Assembly: GCA_030323885.1 (NCBI GenBank)
Contig: CM059188.1
Span: forward strand, 116,597,974 to 116,661,973
Length of the DNA: 64,000 bases
Reading direction: 5' to 3'
Source: Branchipolynoe longqiensis
Lineage: Eukaryota > Annelida > Polychaeta > Phyllodocida > Polynoidae
Shown piece by piece: positions 18,236-31,600 of the stretch. Each line of letters opens with the position of its first letter. Position 1 is the stretch's first letter. Below the pieces are notes generated by a model. That model saw only the letters and a program-made list of their open reading frames with translations, was not told the origin of the DNA and searched no databases. Position numbers and translations under genes: made by a program.

Positions 18236-18840
18236 ACTGAATCGTTTATTCACGGCCCAGGGCTCGCCGGTGAAATGATTGAGGCCTTACACGAAACGCA
18301 CTTGTGCGTAACAAAATCCAAGCAGCTGGTGCGAGACTGCATGTTCTGGGCTAACATAAACAACCAAATTGAGGAAAAAGTCAGTCGGTGTGACACTTGC
18401 CAGAACAACCGGAAAAGTTTGCATAATGAGCCGTTGATAAACCACCCGATAGGCTGTCAGCCATATGAGAAGGTAGGAGCAGACTTGTTTGAATTAAACC
18501 ATAAAAATTACCTTATAACCATGGATTATTACACAAAGTATCCAGAGGTAACATTGTTGAGAGATACGTATGTCGTCTGTCGCAGTCATTGAGGCGATGA
18601 AGGATAATTTTGCTAGGCACGGTATTCCTAGTCAGGTCATTTCGGACAATGGTCCGCAATTTAAGAGCCATGAGTACAGGGAGTTTGCACAACACTATGG
18701 TTTTAAAGCCATATATTCCAGTCCGCAATATCCATGAAGCAACGGCCAGGTGGAGAGGTTTATCCAAACCGTAAAGGACATGTTAAAGAAATGCGCAAAA
18801 ACAAATACAGACTTTACCATTTTAATAAGTCACCATGTCG
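18236..18840 (+). pseudogene. Degenerate Gypsy integrase on the opposite strand
   Basis: HHCC module (Arg-Cys-Asp-Thr-Cys at about 18390) and core-domain residues in order: Gly-Ala-Asp-Leu-Phe-Glu (first D), Ile-Ser-Asp-Asn-Gly-Pro (second D) and Asn-Gly-Gln-Val-Glu-Arg (E). The reading frame shifts near 18570 and carries an in-frame TGA at about 18736. It belongs to a third element, or to element 2 after an inversion. The 3' side runs into another repeat at about 18840. Confidence 0.8.
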
Positions 18841-19290
18841 ACAATGATGCACCATGTCGACAATGATGCGACAGGCGACATTGTGATGTCATCGTACATG
18901 CGCCATATCGCGTCAGTCGGCTATCGCTCGGCGATTAGTCATAAGGTGCTCGTAATTTAACTGCAAAGTGCTCGCGAATCGATTGTAAGCGAACGCAGGC
19001 CCCGTGTGATGCTTGAGTACAGCTACTGTGGTTGGCGATCGGTCGGCGAACGATCGCCAACCGGTCGGCAATCGGTGGAGATGCCAGAGGTCGCAAGGAG
19101 ATTGTTGGTGCTGCAGCGACACCCTCCTTGTGACCAAAAAGGGCCGAAATGGTTGGCGATCAGTCGGCGATCGCTCGCAGAGCACTTAGCGATTAGTCGT
19201 AAGGTGGTCGTAAGATGGTCGTAATTTAATTGCAAAATGCTCGCGGATCGATCGTAAGCGAACGCAAGCCTCGTGTGACTAGGGTATTAT
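18841..19290. mobile_element. TTGGCGA-motif transposon, partial copies
   Basis: Two right-end-like sequences (18975–19018 and 19245–19290, each gcgaacgca.gcc.cgtgtga) surround variants of ttggcgatcggtcggcga. Matches the ends and interior of the element at 24714–25276. No clean left terminus, so probably two partial copies in tandem. Confidence 0.6.
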
Positions 19291-19554
19291 GGGCAGCATA
19301 AATACACCCATCACAAAACAAACAAAAATAGGTGCCGCCCTCTCATAATCAGACGGACAATCTTTTCAATATTAGTGGCTATTCTTAATTACGTTATACG
19401 AGTGTCTTTGACAAAACTTCCTGCCGCCGCAATATTCACATTGGTCCCAACTCTCAATGTTTATAGCCACGGGTGTCGGATTATTGAACAGAGAGAATGC
19501 TGCAGTATCTCGCAACACACGTGAAATGTCGAGAGAGGACATTCACGGAAGAAA
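19291..19554 (+). promoter_or_regulatory. Upstream region of the RING ligase gene
   Basis: 264 bp between the last transposon fragment and the start codon. It holds a CACGTG E-box (19518–19523) but no TATA box at a sensible distance. The true promoter cannot be fixed without transcript ends. Confidence 0.35.
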
Positions 19555-19635
19555 ATGGCCGAAGCAGCAGTGGATGAACGTCAGAGCAGATTCTTCTGCC
19601 ATCAGTGTTCTGTTCTTATTCAACCAACGTTACCG
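19555..19635 (+). CDS. RNF126: RNF115/126 exon 1
   Basis: 27 codons from ATG in a good context (gaaaATGG) to donor CCG|GTAAG. Encodes the first half of the zinc finger, Phe-Phe-Cys-His-Gln-Cys-Ser. Phase 0 out. Confidence 0.92.
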
Positions 19636-22600
19636 GTAAGTTGTTAGTCACAACAGAGAAATGTCCTTTTTGAAATAGTTATCGGTTATAACTGGTTTCA
19701 TGATGTATGTACAGTCGATTCCACACTGTAAATGACGACCCTCCACGTTCGTTGCAACGTTCACGGCTGTATAAACTGAAAAAGAGTGACTGAAAGCTCG
19801 TCATTGCTCATTGAATCATTCCCATAACGATTTGACATCAAATCTATCATTATTTAACTGTTTTCACCAAAGCAGTAAAGGTAGAGTAATAGTATGACTC
19901 ACTTCAGGATATCCTAAGCCATAATATAAATTTGGAGAGTATATTCCCTCACAAAAAGGTGCTTTTTGGAACAGCTCATTGACATTGTAATTGATCCATC
20001 GAATCATTATTAAATGACATGGCATCAGACCCACGCCTTGCTAGTAAATTAATCATGGAGTGGTGGACCGTGTGATCTGACATGACATCTGGCGAGCTTA
20101 GTGGCACTAATATTCAATGCCCATGCAATAATATACAATTATGACTCCCATGAACCTGATGAATGGAGAGAGACCACCCCCTCCACACACACACACACGT
20201 GACACAGCAAAGGATAGGTGTTACGTAGTAGTAGATCAGCTAAAATTTCAAAACACAACAAACAGTATAAATTTAAGCACTTTCAACAGATCTTGCTGAG
20301 ACAAACTCAAATTTGTTGTAATTTTGAAAATATCTTAATAGGGGAGAAAGATATGGCATTTCTAATAGGTATCCCAAGTGATTTTAAAGTACAGGTCTGA
20401 GCTTAAAGTCGCCAGCTATCCGCCGCGTGGAAAACAAACGAACTCGATTTGAAATTCTGTTGCGACTGAAAACTCCCCAAAACACCAGCGGCTTGTCGTG
20501 GCTTCTGCGCATGCGCGGATTTTCGCACGTTGCGGCGATCACTGCTATTTGTTTTGTTTACGCTCGGCGATTCGACGCTGATCGAGCTGCTACGTTAATA
20601 TCGCTTGGAATTTAAGGTTAATTTAATTAAATTTCATTATTTTAGTATGTAATTCTGTTAAATATGATCGCATTCAATAGATTTCGGCGTAATCGGTCCC
20701 TAACACTGCCGGGCACAAGCTGAGAACCAGCGAATCTTGTCACTGTGTGAGCCTGTTGCCGGCACAATTTCAGCCAATCACAGCGCAGCTTTTGCATTGC
20801 AAATGGCCGCCGCCTATGGGGGCGGCCATTTTGAAGACAACAAACTGCCATTGCAGTTCAGACTAGCACTGCCCTGGTCCCATACTCTCCCCACACATAC
20901 TTGGTTCATTTAAACATAAAAACTAAACAAGATTGTGCTTGGAGAGCATTTGTCGGAGTACGCGCAGTGTCCCAGCGAGCTATAGCTGGTCCCTTTAATT
21001 TAATGGATTTCATCTGTTAGGATGTTTAATTTGAAACAAAATGATACTTCATTTGTCAAAATCGCTCTAATATTAAGGAAGATATGGGCGTTTTTAGGTT
21101 GTTACTTAATTGGGCCCATCCAAACCTAAAAAGATAGCATTTTTGATGTTCCCCCAAATTAAAACTAATCACCCTATCTCACTTCTAATGTTTTTTTCTG
21201 GTGATTTCATGGCCTGTATAAAGAGAATATAGAGATCTAGGGGTATGAGATGGTTGCATTTCAAGATATGGATGTTCAAAGATGCTAAAAACTACAATTT
21301 CCCATAACTCACCATTTTTCAAATTTAGCTGTGGAGCACTTTTAGAGGTGGGCTTGTGGAAAAAATATGCACCCCAGATGGATTATTCTTATTTCTCCCT
21401 GACCTATAGGTGAGTCTTGTCACCTCTATTTTTTTTCAGGACCGCATACGATTGGGAAAAGTTGATAGAAATAGGTCCAAAATGCTCCAGAGCTCAATTT
21501 GGCAAGTGATAAAATCTGGTAAAAAATGAGAAAGTTTTAAATGACACAGAAAATCACCCGTACAAGATAATTGCATGAAATTTTCAGGCTTTATTAGGCT
21601 CAATATCTTCTTTCTATTTCAATTATATAAAATACACTTTGATATATGTGAATTATTTTAATTTTATAATGATTATTATCAAATCTGGCAAATTGCCCAA
21701 TTTTGAACAAGTTAAAAATAACACAGAAAATCACCCGTACAAGATAAGTGCATGAAATCTTCAGGCTTTATTATCGTCAATATGCTCTTTCTATTTACAG
21801 TACATACAATATGCTTTGACATATGTGAATTATTTTAATTTTATAATGATTGTGATCAAATCTGGCAAAAAATGTCCAATTTTGAGCAAGTCTGAAATGG
21901 CACAGAAAAACACATGTACAAAATAATTCCATGAAATCTGGAGATTGTATTATCCTCAATATGCTCCTTCTATTTACATCATAATCTATATAATAAACTT
22001 TGATAGATGTGAATTATTTTTATTTTACAATGATTTTATACAGTTCTTCAAAAGTAGCAGAAATCCTTACACATGGCCAGTCAGGTAATAAGTACTACTA
22101 CCACATAGGTATCCCAAGTGATTTTTAAAAACTGGTTTGAGCTTGATTTAATGGATTTCACTTGTTAGGATATTGAATTTGAAAGAAAATGACATTTAAT
22201 TTGTCAAAATTGATCTAATATTAAAGATATGGACGTTTTTAGGTTGCTACTCTATCGGTCCTGCTCAAAGATAAAAAGATAACATTTTTTATAGCTCCCA
22301 GAATTAAACTAGGGCAATGAGCAGTGGAATGAGGAAGACCAGTTCTCCTGCTTAAACTACTAATGTACCCAAAAACAGTTTGTTTTTTTTTTAAATCTTT
22401 TTTAAAAATAAATTAAAAAAATAACCCCCAATTTTTAGTCATTAAATCGCCGTGCGCATGAGCGCCATAGGTTCGCATGAGTGCTGATAATTATGATTGG
22501 ACAGGAAATTAAATTCTCTTTAATTCAATACCAACTTTTAATGGTTTTAAAATTATATTTTTAGTAGAAAATAGCACTTAAAATGGAAATTTTTGTAACT

Positions 22601-25600
22601 TCAAATTTCAATCATTTTTTTTGCATTTTCTCTCAAATTAAAACATATACATTTTTATATGAATGGAAACCTCGGAATCTCACCTATCTAGGGGTATTAG
22701 TACCTTTTTCCTGGGTACTTTGATCAACAAATGGCGTTGTTGCACAAATTGGATGTACACTGGCTAATTCTACCAGGGATACCATAACACATCTCCATCT
22801 GGGAATTACCATGGTTTGAGAGTGAAAACTGGGAGTTGGTGGTAGTTTTTATTTAGCTATATCAGGCTCATTTATTTGAATAATAAAATGAATCCAAGAC
22901 CAGGTTAAAGGTAAGGGAACAAAGGTTGTTTCTGCTGTAATACATTTGTAAAAAATCCTTTGTGGTTTGTTTTGCCAGGGTGTTGAAGTGGAGCATTTTT
23001 TGACAGAATTTGGCATATTCAACAAGTAATCAGCCTGTGTTTGGGATACCTATTTCTAATGTCGGCTTAATTGTTCAATTTAGTCTGGATTCACCATTAA
23101 AAGGCATTATAATAAACTGTGACCCTTGCCACATTGTTATAGCTTTGTATGCTCTAAGTATTTTGGTATTTTGATGTGTATGTTCTTTCCAGTGATATAA
23201 AATTTATGAAAATATTCCAATGCAAAAGTACTTTAATCAAGGCCAGAGTGAAAATGCATGAACATTTGACTATAGACATGGTGACCGACGTGCCCCTATC
23301 GGAATCTGACATACCTAGCTAAGCCACACACTTGTAACGCTGCAATAGACTGAGTAGTGGGGAGAGTACAGTAGACAGTAGTACACCTATGAATACCACA
23401 TAGATATAGTCATAGTGTGATACTGATAGTAACCTTGATACTAAAGTAATGAAGATAATGTGACCTGTACGTAATAAATAAGCAGCTTCGTATGCTGTGA
23501 GCTGAAAGGAGGCAGCTGGTGAGTTGATGAAGCTGACACAAAATTTGACCCGTCTATTCTGAGCTGAATTAATTGTTTTAAACAATTAAGCAAAGCTGAA
23601 ACATGTTGTTTTTGTTTTTATCTTATTTTATTTTGTCATATTTAATTCATGCGATTAATAAAATGAGTACTGAGTCGAGACGTCTGCCGCTCTGGACACA
23701 AGGCATGTAGTTTGAAATGATATTTTACTGATAGTTTGAAATGATATCGCACCGATTTAGTACTTTAGATATGTGCATACTTATTGTGTTGTGGTTATAT
23801 ATTTGTAGGATTACACGTGTCCAAGATGCCAGTCTGGTTTTATAGAAGAGATGTTAGAGTAAGTTTTTTTTATATTTATTATACCTATTTCATATGTAGC
23901 AAACAGTAATTTACATAATCAACCGCCATTAACAATTCAGCCTTAGTTACTATGTGGTTAATTAGTAATCTGACATTTGGTCATTTAATCTTAAAGAAAA
24001 CAATGATGACAGCGTCTTATCAAAGAACCTCCAACATTCTTTTTCGTATTTAAAATGAGTTCTGCAACTTTTTTCTTGCTTATTTTAAATGCGGAGACTT
24101 CGTCTCTAGACTCCCTGATGCAATCACCCTATCCACGCCTACCTGTCTGGACTCGTCCTGTTAGCTTATATATATATTGTGGAACCCTATGTGGAGTGTG
24201 TATATTGCCTGGGCCAGTCTAATTTAAGGTTAATAATGATGGGTGGTTATACCATGACAAGTCACAAATAAGGCGTTTCAGTATGTTGCCAGGACGTAAA
24301 ACTCCAACAACCAACATTGAATATTGCCATCACAAATTATTGTTTGTCCGTGCTGAGAACGAACATGTAATGTTCTAGAGTGTGTCTATGTACATCTATG
24401 TGTAATTAACAGCAATTCAGAAGAACATGCATCACAGAATACCTCACCAGAAATGGAACCAGAAGCAAGATTTGAAGAAGTAAGTATCTGTACCGTTAAA
24501 CTGTATGTTTGGATTGAATCAAGAACCTGGCTTCACCAAAAATAGCTATTATCACTTTATTAAAAGAACAATTTGTGTAGGATTGGCTTGTAGGTAATCC
24601 CCCAGTCACACTATGCTTGCGATCGCAAAACAAAAATAAGGGTTTGGGCGCAAGTTGTCCTCAATGGTAAATGACTGCCTTGCAACCATTATGGTTCCAG
24701 CTGCTCCCCCTCATACCCCAGTCACACGAGAGCCTGTGTTCGCCGCCAACCACCCAGCGTCCCACTCGATACATTGATTTAGAAATGATGGCAGCGGACA
24801 GGGCACCAACTGCTATGGTGGTTGGCGACCTGGCGCCACCGAATGTATGCCGCCTATCTGGCGGCGACGAGAGCACCAGCTGGTCGCCAACCTTGCGCCG
24901 CCACGGTATGGCAAAAGTGGTTGGCGCCAGGTCGGCGGCTGGTCACCAACCAGTCGCTAACCTTGCGGCGCCACGGTATGGCAAAAGTGGTTGGCGATCT
25001 GCCGACAACCTCGCGGCGTCAGGTCGCCAAAGCTGGTGGGAAACGGTGGGCGGCGGCGCCAGGTTGTCGCCAACCACTTCTTAATGGCGCCGACCAAACA
25101 GGACGCAAGGAGGATGCACGTGCAGCAGCAGCAACCCTCCTTGCGTCCAAAATTCCCGAAATGGACGCCGGGAGGTTGGCGTCCTCGCGGCGACAGCACT
25201 CAATCAGGGCGCAAGGAGGACGTTTTGACGTCGCGAATCGATCGTTAGCGAAGACAGGCATCGTGTGACTGGGGTATACAACATCTTTGCAGCCAGGATG
25301 GTTGCAAGGAGGTCGGCGATCATTTTCTTATGTTGCTTTGGTCGCAAAGTTGCCAGTGATTTGGGAATTTTGGTCGCAAAATGGTCGCAAGCCTTAGTCA
25401 TGATGGGGGGGACTTGGGCTTAAGGGAGCCCTGGATACATGCAGCACCAGAAAGTGAACTATGACCCTGTAGATACCCAACTCCAGGCCAACCAATCTTA
25501 CCCACTTACCCACCCAATGGTACAGACCTCATCGTACACATGCTGAATGATTTTATTTAATATTTATTTTGTACATTAGTTGATTAAGCACGGGAAACTT

Positions 25601-28600
25601 CAATCACAAACAATTGGGCTTACTCATTCCACTGCTCCTTTCCCTATCCTAGTAATGCCGGACGCCAGGCTATTTAAGGACAAGTACAATTTTCTTAAGT
25701 CATTGGTTGGGATCGAACCCAGGTGGTTGGATCCCACGACCTATGAAAACGGGGAGGTCTGCGCTTACCCCATTCGGCCACCCCATCTGGTGTGATGGAT
25801 ACAATAAAATAAAATAAGCGGTATAGTCCGATGTATCAGATTTTCAAAACAAAAAAAAACTCACCTAGATTTGATTCTCTAGATACTTATGCACTTATTA
25901 AGCCTTTGTTGCTACATAGAAGGGCATACTGCCTCAATTTAATAGAACCTGTTACTGCATAACCCTATGGTGTCAGAGTTTTGGCCTGCTTGGCAAAATT
26001 TACTTCCATTTGAAATATCTCAAAAGTTTAAAATAAAAGTTACTTTAAAGTAATGTCAGGTACATTATGACCATCAGTTTAATATATTTATCTCAGACAA
26101 ATTACAGAAACTAAAAACCATCGGACTTTACAACTTTAACTAAATTGGAAGAAACCAAAGAGATAGAATTGTCACTTTTCGCTGTTAATGTGACTTGCAA
26201 GTTGCAGTCGATACGATGTAAAAACAAAAATAATAATAATAATAATTAAATGGGGTTAGACAAATCCATGGTAATCGATAGGTGGCGTTGCGACGCAAAA
26301 CTCCTGCCAAGGAAGTGAAGTACTGCATTGGAGCCAATATATTCCTACCATACCACCTACACCACACACACCGTCAACCCCGACCACATCCCTAAGGCCT
26401 CCACCACATACCTACACTTCCTACCATACCCACTCACCACACACACCGTCAACCCCGACCACATACCTACACTTCCCACAATACCCACTCACCACACACA
26501 CACCGTCAACCCCGACCACATCCCTAAGGCCCCACCACATACCTACACTTCCCACCACACGCCCACTACACACAACAATCTTCACCTACACCCCAACCAC
26601 ACACACCCTCAATCCACACCACATACCTACACACCCCACAATACCCACTCACCACACACACGAAAATCCTCACGACAAACCCCCTACACCTCCACCATAC
26701 CCACCCACCCACACCCCTACTCACCCAACTTCTATTACACCCCCTCAACCTCCACCACACACACCTATACCCCACTACCCTCTCAACCCCAGCCCCACAC
26801 CTGTCAAATAAATACCGATGCACCTCTTTACACTCCATTATCGCCCACGCAGGCCCGACTTGCGTCGCAGCGCCACCTGGAACTTTATTACCCATGGTAC
26901 CCCATTAAAAGAATTTTTAATTTAGTTAAAACTATGTCATAAATAAGCATGCAAAAGACCATGCAGTTCAATTAAAGTGAAATAAACCAAATTGATAGAA
27001 TTGTCACTTTTCGCTGCCGACACGATGTATGTACAACTAAATAAAACGAAAGAAAAGAACATCTCATAACTTATGAATCATACAAAAGACCCTGCAAACA
27101 ATTCGATTCATACTACATGCTCCTGTTTGATTTCTAATCCTGCTGCCGTGCAGATGTGGGGGCAGACCTTTTTGGACAGCCTCACGGCAGCGCAGAATCG
27201 ACAGTTGCCGGGTGCGAGTGAAGGCAACGACCCTGAGGTCAGCGTGCCGGTACCCGGGTACAGTGAGGCCGGCGACGACCAGCTGAGGCAGCCCACCCCC
27301 TTCCGACATGGCCGCATCATGTTCCGGCGCACCAGCCCGCGCACCGGGCGGCACCAGGCCATCGAGAGGTACGGTCAGAGTGTACCATGTCACTGCGCAT
27401 TGTTTAAAATGCGCTATTAGGGCCATTGCTTGATTCTGCGGCAAGATATATTGAGCCAGAGTGTACAATGTCACTGCGCATTGTTTAAAATGCGCTATTA
27501 GGGCCATTGCTTGATTCTGCAGCAAGATATATTGAGCCAGAGTGTACGATGTCACTGCGCATTGTTTAAAATGCGCTATTAGGGCCATTGCTTGATTCTG
27601 CGACAAGATATATTGAGCCAGAATGTACAATGTCACTGCGCATTGTTTAAAATGCGCTATTAGGGCCACTGCTTAATTCCACGTCAAGATATATTGTGCC
27701 AGGGTGTACCATGTCACTGCGCTTCATTTAAAATGCGCTATTGGGGTCACTGCTTAATTCCGCATCCAAGATTAATTAAGTTGTTTAAAACACTTTTGTG
27801 CCGTCTAGATTCGGTGTAAGAAGGTAGCGTTTGTTTAATTAGTGTTGCAAAAGTTAGGCAATTCTGACAAAGTCATACTCTAAAAGCATCCGTTATAGCG
27901 GCGTTAACTTTGTAAAATGAATGTTGATAGTGTTGCAAGTTTTTCATTTCTTATATTTCTACTGCAGCATTGTCCAACAACTACTTACTGGACTAACCGG
28001 TGGTGCTATGTTTGGTCGGATGGGAGGTACCTTTCCCATGTGAGTATCGGCTAATGGTATCGCACCTGGCCTCATTTTTAATTTGTTATCTGTTGCACCA
28101 CTCCACTCTAATTATTCCAATTAAGGGCGAGTCCTGACACTATGGTATTGACAAATGCAATCGAAAACTCAATATCACTTTGTGTTAAATCTTTATCCTG
28201 GGTAAATAAATATTCAAGCCCCACTATTATCGTCTATGAAACATGTAATTAAAATCACGGTTTGCTTAAAAGGAGTATTTACTCATAGATGAGAATTCTT
28301 CCCTTATTTCGGGTTTTTTATCTGTCCTATTTCCCCCCCCCCCCGGATATGCTCAAAATTTCCAGCCGTTCTGGCTTCTCCCGTCAATTTAGAAGTCCCA
28401 AAGGATCATTTAAATAATTTCCTGATTTATTTATTTTTGTTAGGCCATTCTCATCTATATTACTTATATAGCGATGAAAGATCGCGATTTCCCTGATTTC
28501 TTTGCCAATTTGTGCCATTTCTTATGAATATTCTCAGGATTTTCTCCAGTTATTAATTAAACGCCACAAAATGCGAGGAATATTTTATACATTGAATCCT

Positions 28601-31600
28601 CTTCCCTATTCTGAGTGGGGTTTGATTTCTGTGAAAACTCAGAAAGTCTTGTGGGCTCAACATTATCGGGGAATGGCAGAAAACCGCCAGAAGTCAGGTT
28701 TCGTCCACATGAATTTTGTTGATTTCCGCCATCTTTGTTAAATCTGAAATTTGTGTCGTTTCTAAAATATTTAGGATGTAAAACCCCAATAAGCAATTTA
28801 ATTTTAAGTTTTTTTATCTCTATGCTGGGTAGAACAGTAACTTTTTTTCCCCCCACTTTCCCAAGTAGGGCAAGTGACTGAATTGTCTACTTACCCGAGT
28901 AGAGCAAGTGACTTAATTTTCTGCTTGCCCGAGTGGCAAAACTACTTGCCCAAGCCCAAGTCAGCGAATTGAAACTGAAATTTGCTACTGCAGATCAGAT
29001 AAATAATGACTTGCCTGTTCAAACAAGTCACCGAGAACTTCACCTGCCTGACCGAGTAAACTAGGTGCCCCGGGCAACCGGGCAGTCCTTATTGTCCTAC
29101 CTTGCCAGTGTGTATTACCTGTAGATAATATGAACATCAAATTCTACAAACACTTGGAAGCATTTAACTATGTCTCAGGCAGTGTTAGGTTGGCGGTCAG
29201 CTGGTGATGGCCGGTTTTGAGTCAACCACCGGCTGTTCTTGAGCTTCCCTTATCCTGAATGGTGGTGGTGGTGGCTCACCGTGAATATGACTAATACTGC
29301 TGACACGGCATAAAACAACCACCGATCAATCCTGGATGGTGGTGAATTTCCTAGAAAACATGGGAATCATCTCATTGGTTTTAGCACTGTCCGCGAAACC
29401 TGGGGAAATATCTCAGAATTCAGGTTTCATCCAATTCTCTCCAAACACTATCCTCTGATAAGTTCGTACAAACTATCCTTGGGGAGCGTTCAACTGTCCT
29501 AGTTGTGACTGTATTATCACCCAAGTCACTGTCGATTTCCCTTTTTTTTCTTTTTTTCTCCGTGATCACTTTCATGCCAGAATATTTTTACAATATTGAA
29601 GAATGTAATTGTAAGGCATTCATTATTAGGATATGGATACTATTATTGGAGTACCGTTATTTAGATAACATCGCCATCGATTTCTATCTTTTTCTCTTTC
29701 TCTCTTTCTTGCCCAGGACAACTTTCATGCCTGCATTCACTCCTCTCCTGGTAGTAGCCTAGCTCCATTTCAGTCAGTACAGACTATCCTTGGAGAGGGG
29801 TCTCCTGTCATTGTGATCATATTATCGCTCACCTCGCCGTCGATTTCCACTTTTTTTTTTGTTTCCCTTTAAAAAAAATTAAAATAATTTGTTTGTGTGA
29901 TCATTTTCATCCCTGCTTATATCTTCATTGCGTAGCTATGTACTGGGACTGATTATTACTCACATTTTACCCGCTTACTCTTGCAGTGGAACAATGTTAA
30001 ATTTATACGGTAACCCCGGGGACTATGCGTGGGGTGCAGGTGGACTTGACTCCATTATAACGCAGGTGAGGCGTGTGAATTATTTCCACCGCTTTCAGGT
30101 TTGTGCCAATGTGACACGTGTTAAGCTCACATTATGGCCGAATGCGTTGAGCGTCCGTCTCCCATTTTGGTATATCGTGGGATTCAAACCCTGGTTGGAT
30201 CAAACAAATGACTTAAAATTTGATACTTGTCGCTTCCTAGCCAGGCACTCAGCATTATTAGGATAGGGCAATGACTGGTTTGCTCGGTGTCAGGATAATG
30301 TGACTGAGTGGGATATCAGGTCATGGTGCTGGCAGCCTGGTCTCCCAATGGAGCAGCACTATAAAGTTGCCATTAGTGCGCACTGTCACAAGTCGGTACT
30401 GATATGACCTGAGATGTTGCAAGGACGTAAAACTCCAACAATCAACCAGCCAACGTTATTTACACCTGACCGTAAACGAGGCTTGTGGTGTTCACGCGTT
30501 TATCTTTGACCTACTTTGTAAACCGACTAAGCCACCAAGGTGCCAATTATATAGTGGTATATGCTGCATGACACTTTGTGCTGTTTTCCTAAATCCGCCA
30601 TCTTGGTTATCATTTGAATCGGCGTTTAATAAGCACAAGTGTAGAGTTGAATCTATTAATATGATAATATATTTGAAATCAGCAAGAATGGTTTAATTGA
30701 CCTTAAAACTGGCAAATTGCCCCAGATAGCGCGAGCTTAATGAATCAGCACGAACGGGGGAGAGGTAATTTATTCACAGAGGGAACAATTCCATTATTAC
30801 AGATAGGTCTTCCATTGTATACTGTAGCAATATGCAGTTTATATTTACATTGAATACAATTTAGTGCAATTATAATGAAGCAGCGCTGGCAAGTCATGAT
30901 AAAAAGATACATGCGCTGTTAGTTTATAAAAAAAAAAAATTAAATGTACAGGTGGGTAGAGTAACATGTTAGGTTAGACTAATAGTTCAGAATTTCTGGT
31001 GAAAAATAGATTTAAATATGTGGTTGGTTAGACACCATGGTTACCTATCAAATTGGCAGGATGAAAAAAATTGGTTAGATATTTAGACGCGAGAAGTGGT
31101 AACTTTATACTAATGTAATCATAAAATAAAGAAATTGTTAAACCATGCAAGATGGCCGAATGAGTTGAGTGCGATTTGAATCCCGGGTTCAATCCCTGAC
31201 GTATCAGTAACTTAAAGTTGCGTAGTCCGATGGTTTTGAGTTTCTGTCATTTTTTTAGGTTCATATATTAGGTTGATCGTTATAATCTACCATACTCTAG
31301 TTTGAAGTAACTTTTATTTTAAATGGCTAACTTTTGAGATATTTGAAGTGCATTTTAGCAAGCATGTCAAAGCTCTAACACCATAGGCTTCTGCAGTCAC
31401 AGATTCTATTAAATTGCCTAAGTATTCCTTTCTGTCTGGTGACAAATGTTGAATGAGTGCATCAGTATCTAAGTTAGATATGTAGAATCAAATCTAGACA
31501 ATTGTTTTGGTTTTGAAAGTTTGATGTTTTCATCGGACTATGCAGCTTCATAAAGAGAGTGGGCGACCAAGTTGCAGGTGCCAATGCAGTGGTGTAATTG

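Larger units (their letters stand above)
20365..23055. mobile_element. AT-rich element with GGTATCCCAA ends and internal repeats
   Basis: Begins ataggtatcccaagtgattt (repeated at 22107) and ends with the inverse, ttgggatacctatt (about 23040). Inside, a roughly 150-bp segment at 20995–21145 recurs at 22140–22285 (aatggatttca.(t/c)tgttagga). Three tandem units of about 177 bp occupy 21505–22050. No coding capacity. A related terminus, attgggatacctaatgta, is seen at 35026. It behaves like a large non-autonomous DNA transposon or two copies of one. Confidence 0.55.
19636..23808 (+). other. RNF115/126 intron 1 (4.2 kb)
   Basis: Holds a 2.7-kb repeat block (20365–23055) with an older transposon inside its left part (20400–20880), and otherwise anonymous AT-rich sequence. 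No additional exon is needed, because exons 1 and 2 join the zinc finger exactly. Confidence 0.8.
24480..27153 (+). other. RNF115/126 intron 3
   Basis: Contains nested TTGGCGA-type transposons (24598–25420), a SINE-like copy (25575–25795), a TIR-bearing MITE (25817–26139) and a CA-rich minisatellite (26340–26800). Confidence 0.75.

Noticed and set aside
23319..23585. 88-codon minus-strand ORF in RNF intron 1
   Set aside because: No splice sites, domain or codon bias. The neighbouring RNF exons join without it, and it is on the other strand.
24661..25268. Several 80–148-codon ORFs on both strands
   Set aside because: They lie in the TTGGCGA array of a non-autonomous element; mutually overlapping, no domain.
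26328..26942. 204-codon His/Thr/Pro-rich ORF
   Set aside because: Follows the CCA/ACA minisatellite; no splice or start support.
27064..27669. 201-codon minus-strand ORF with four 27-residue repeats
   Set aside because: Exactly mirrors the 81-bp minisatellite and runs antisense through RNF exon 4.
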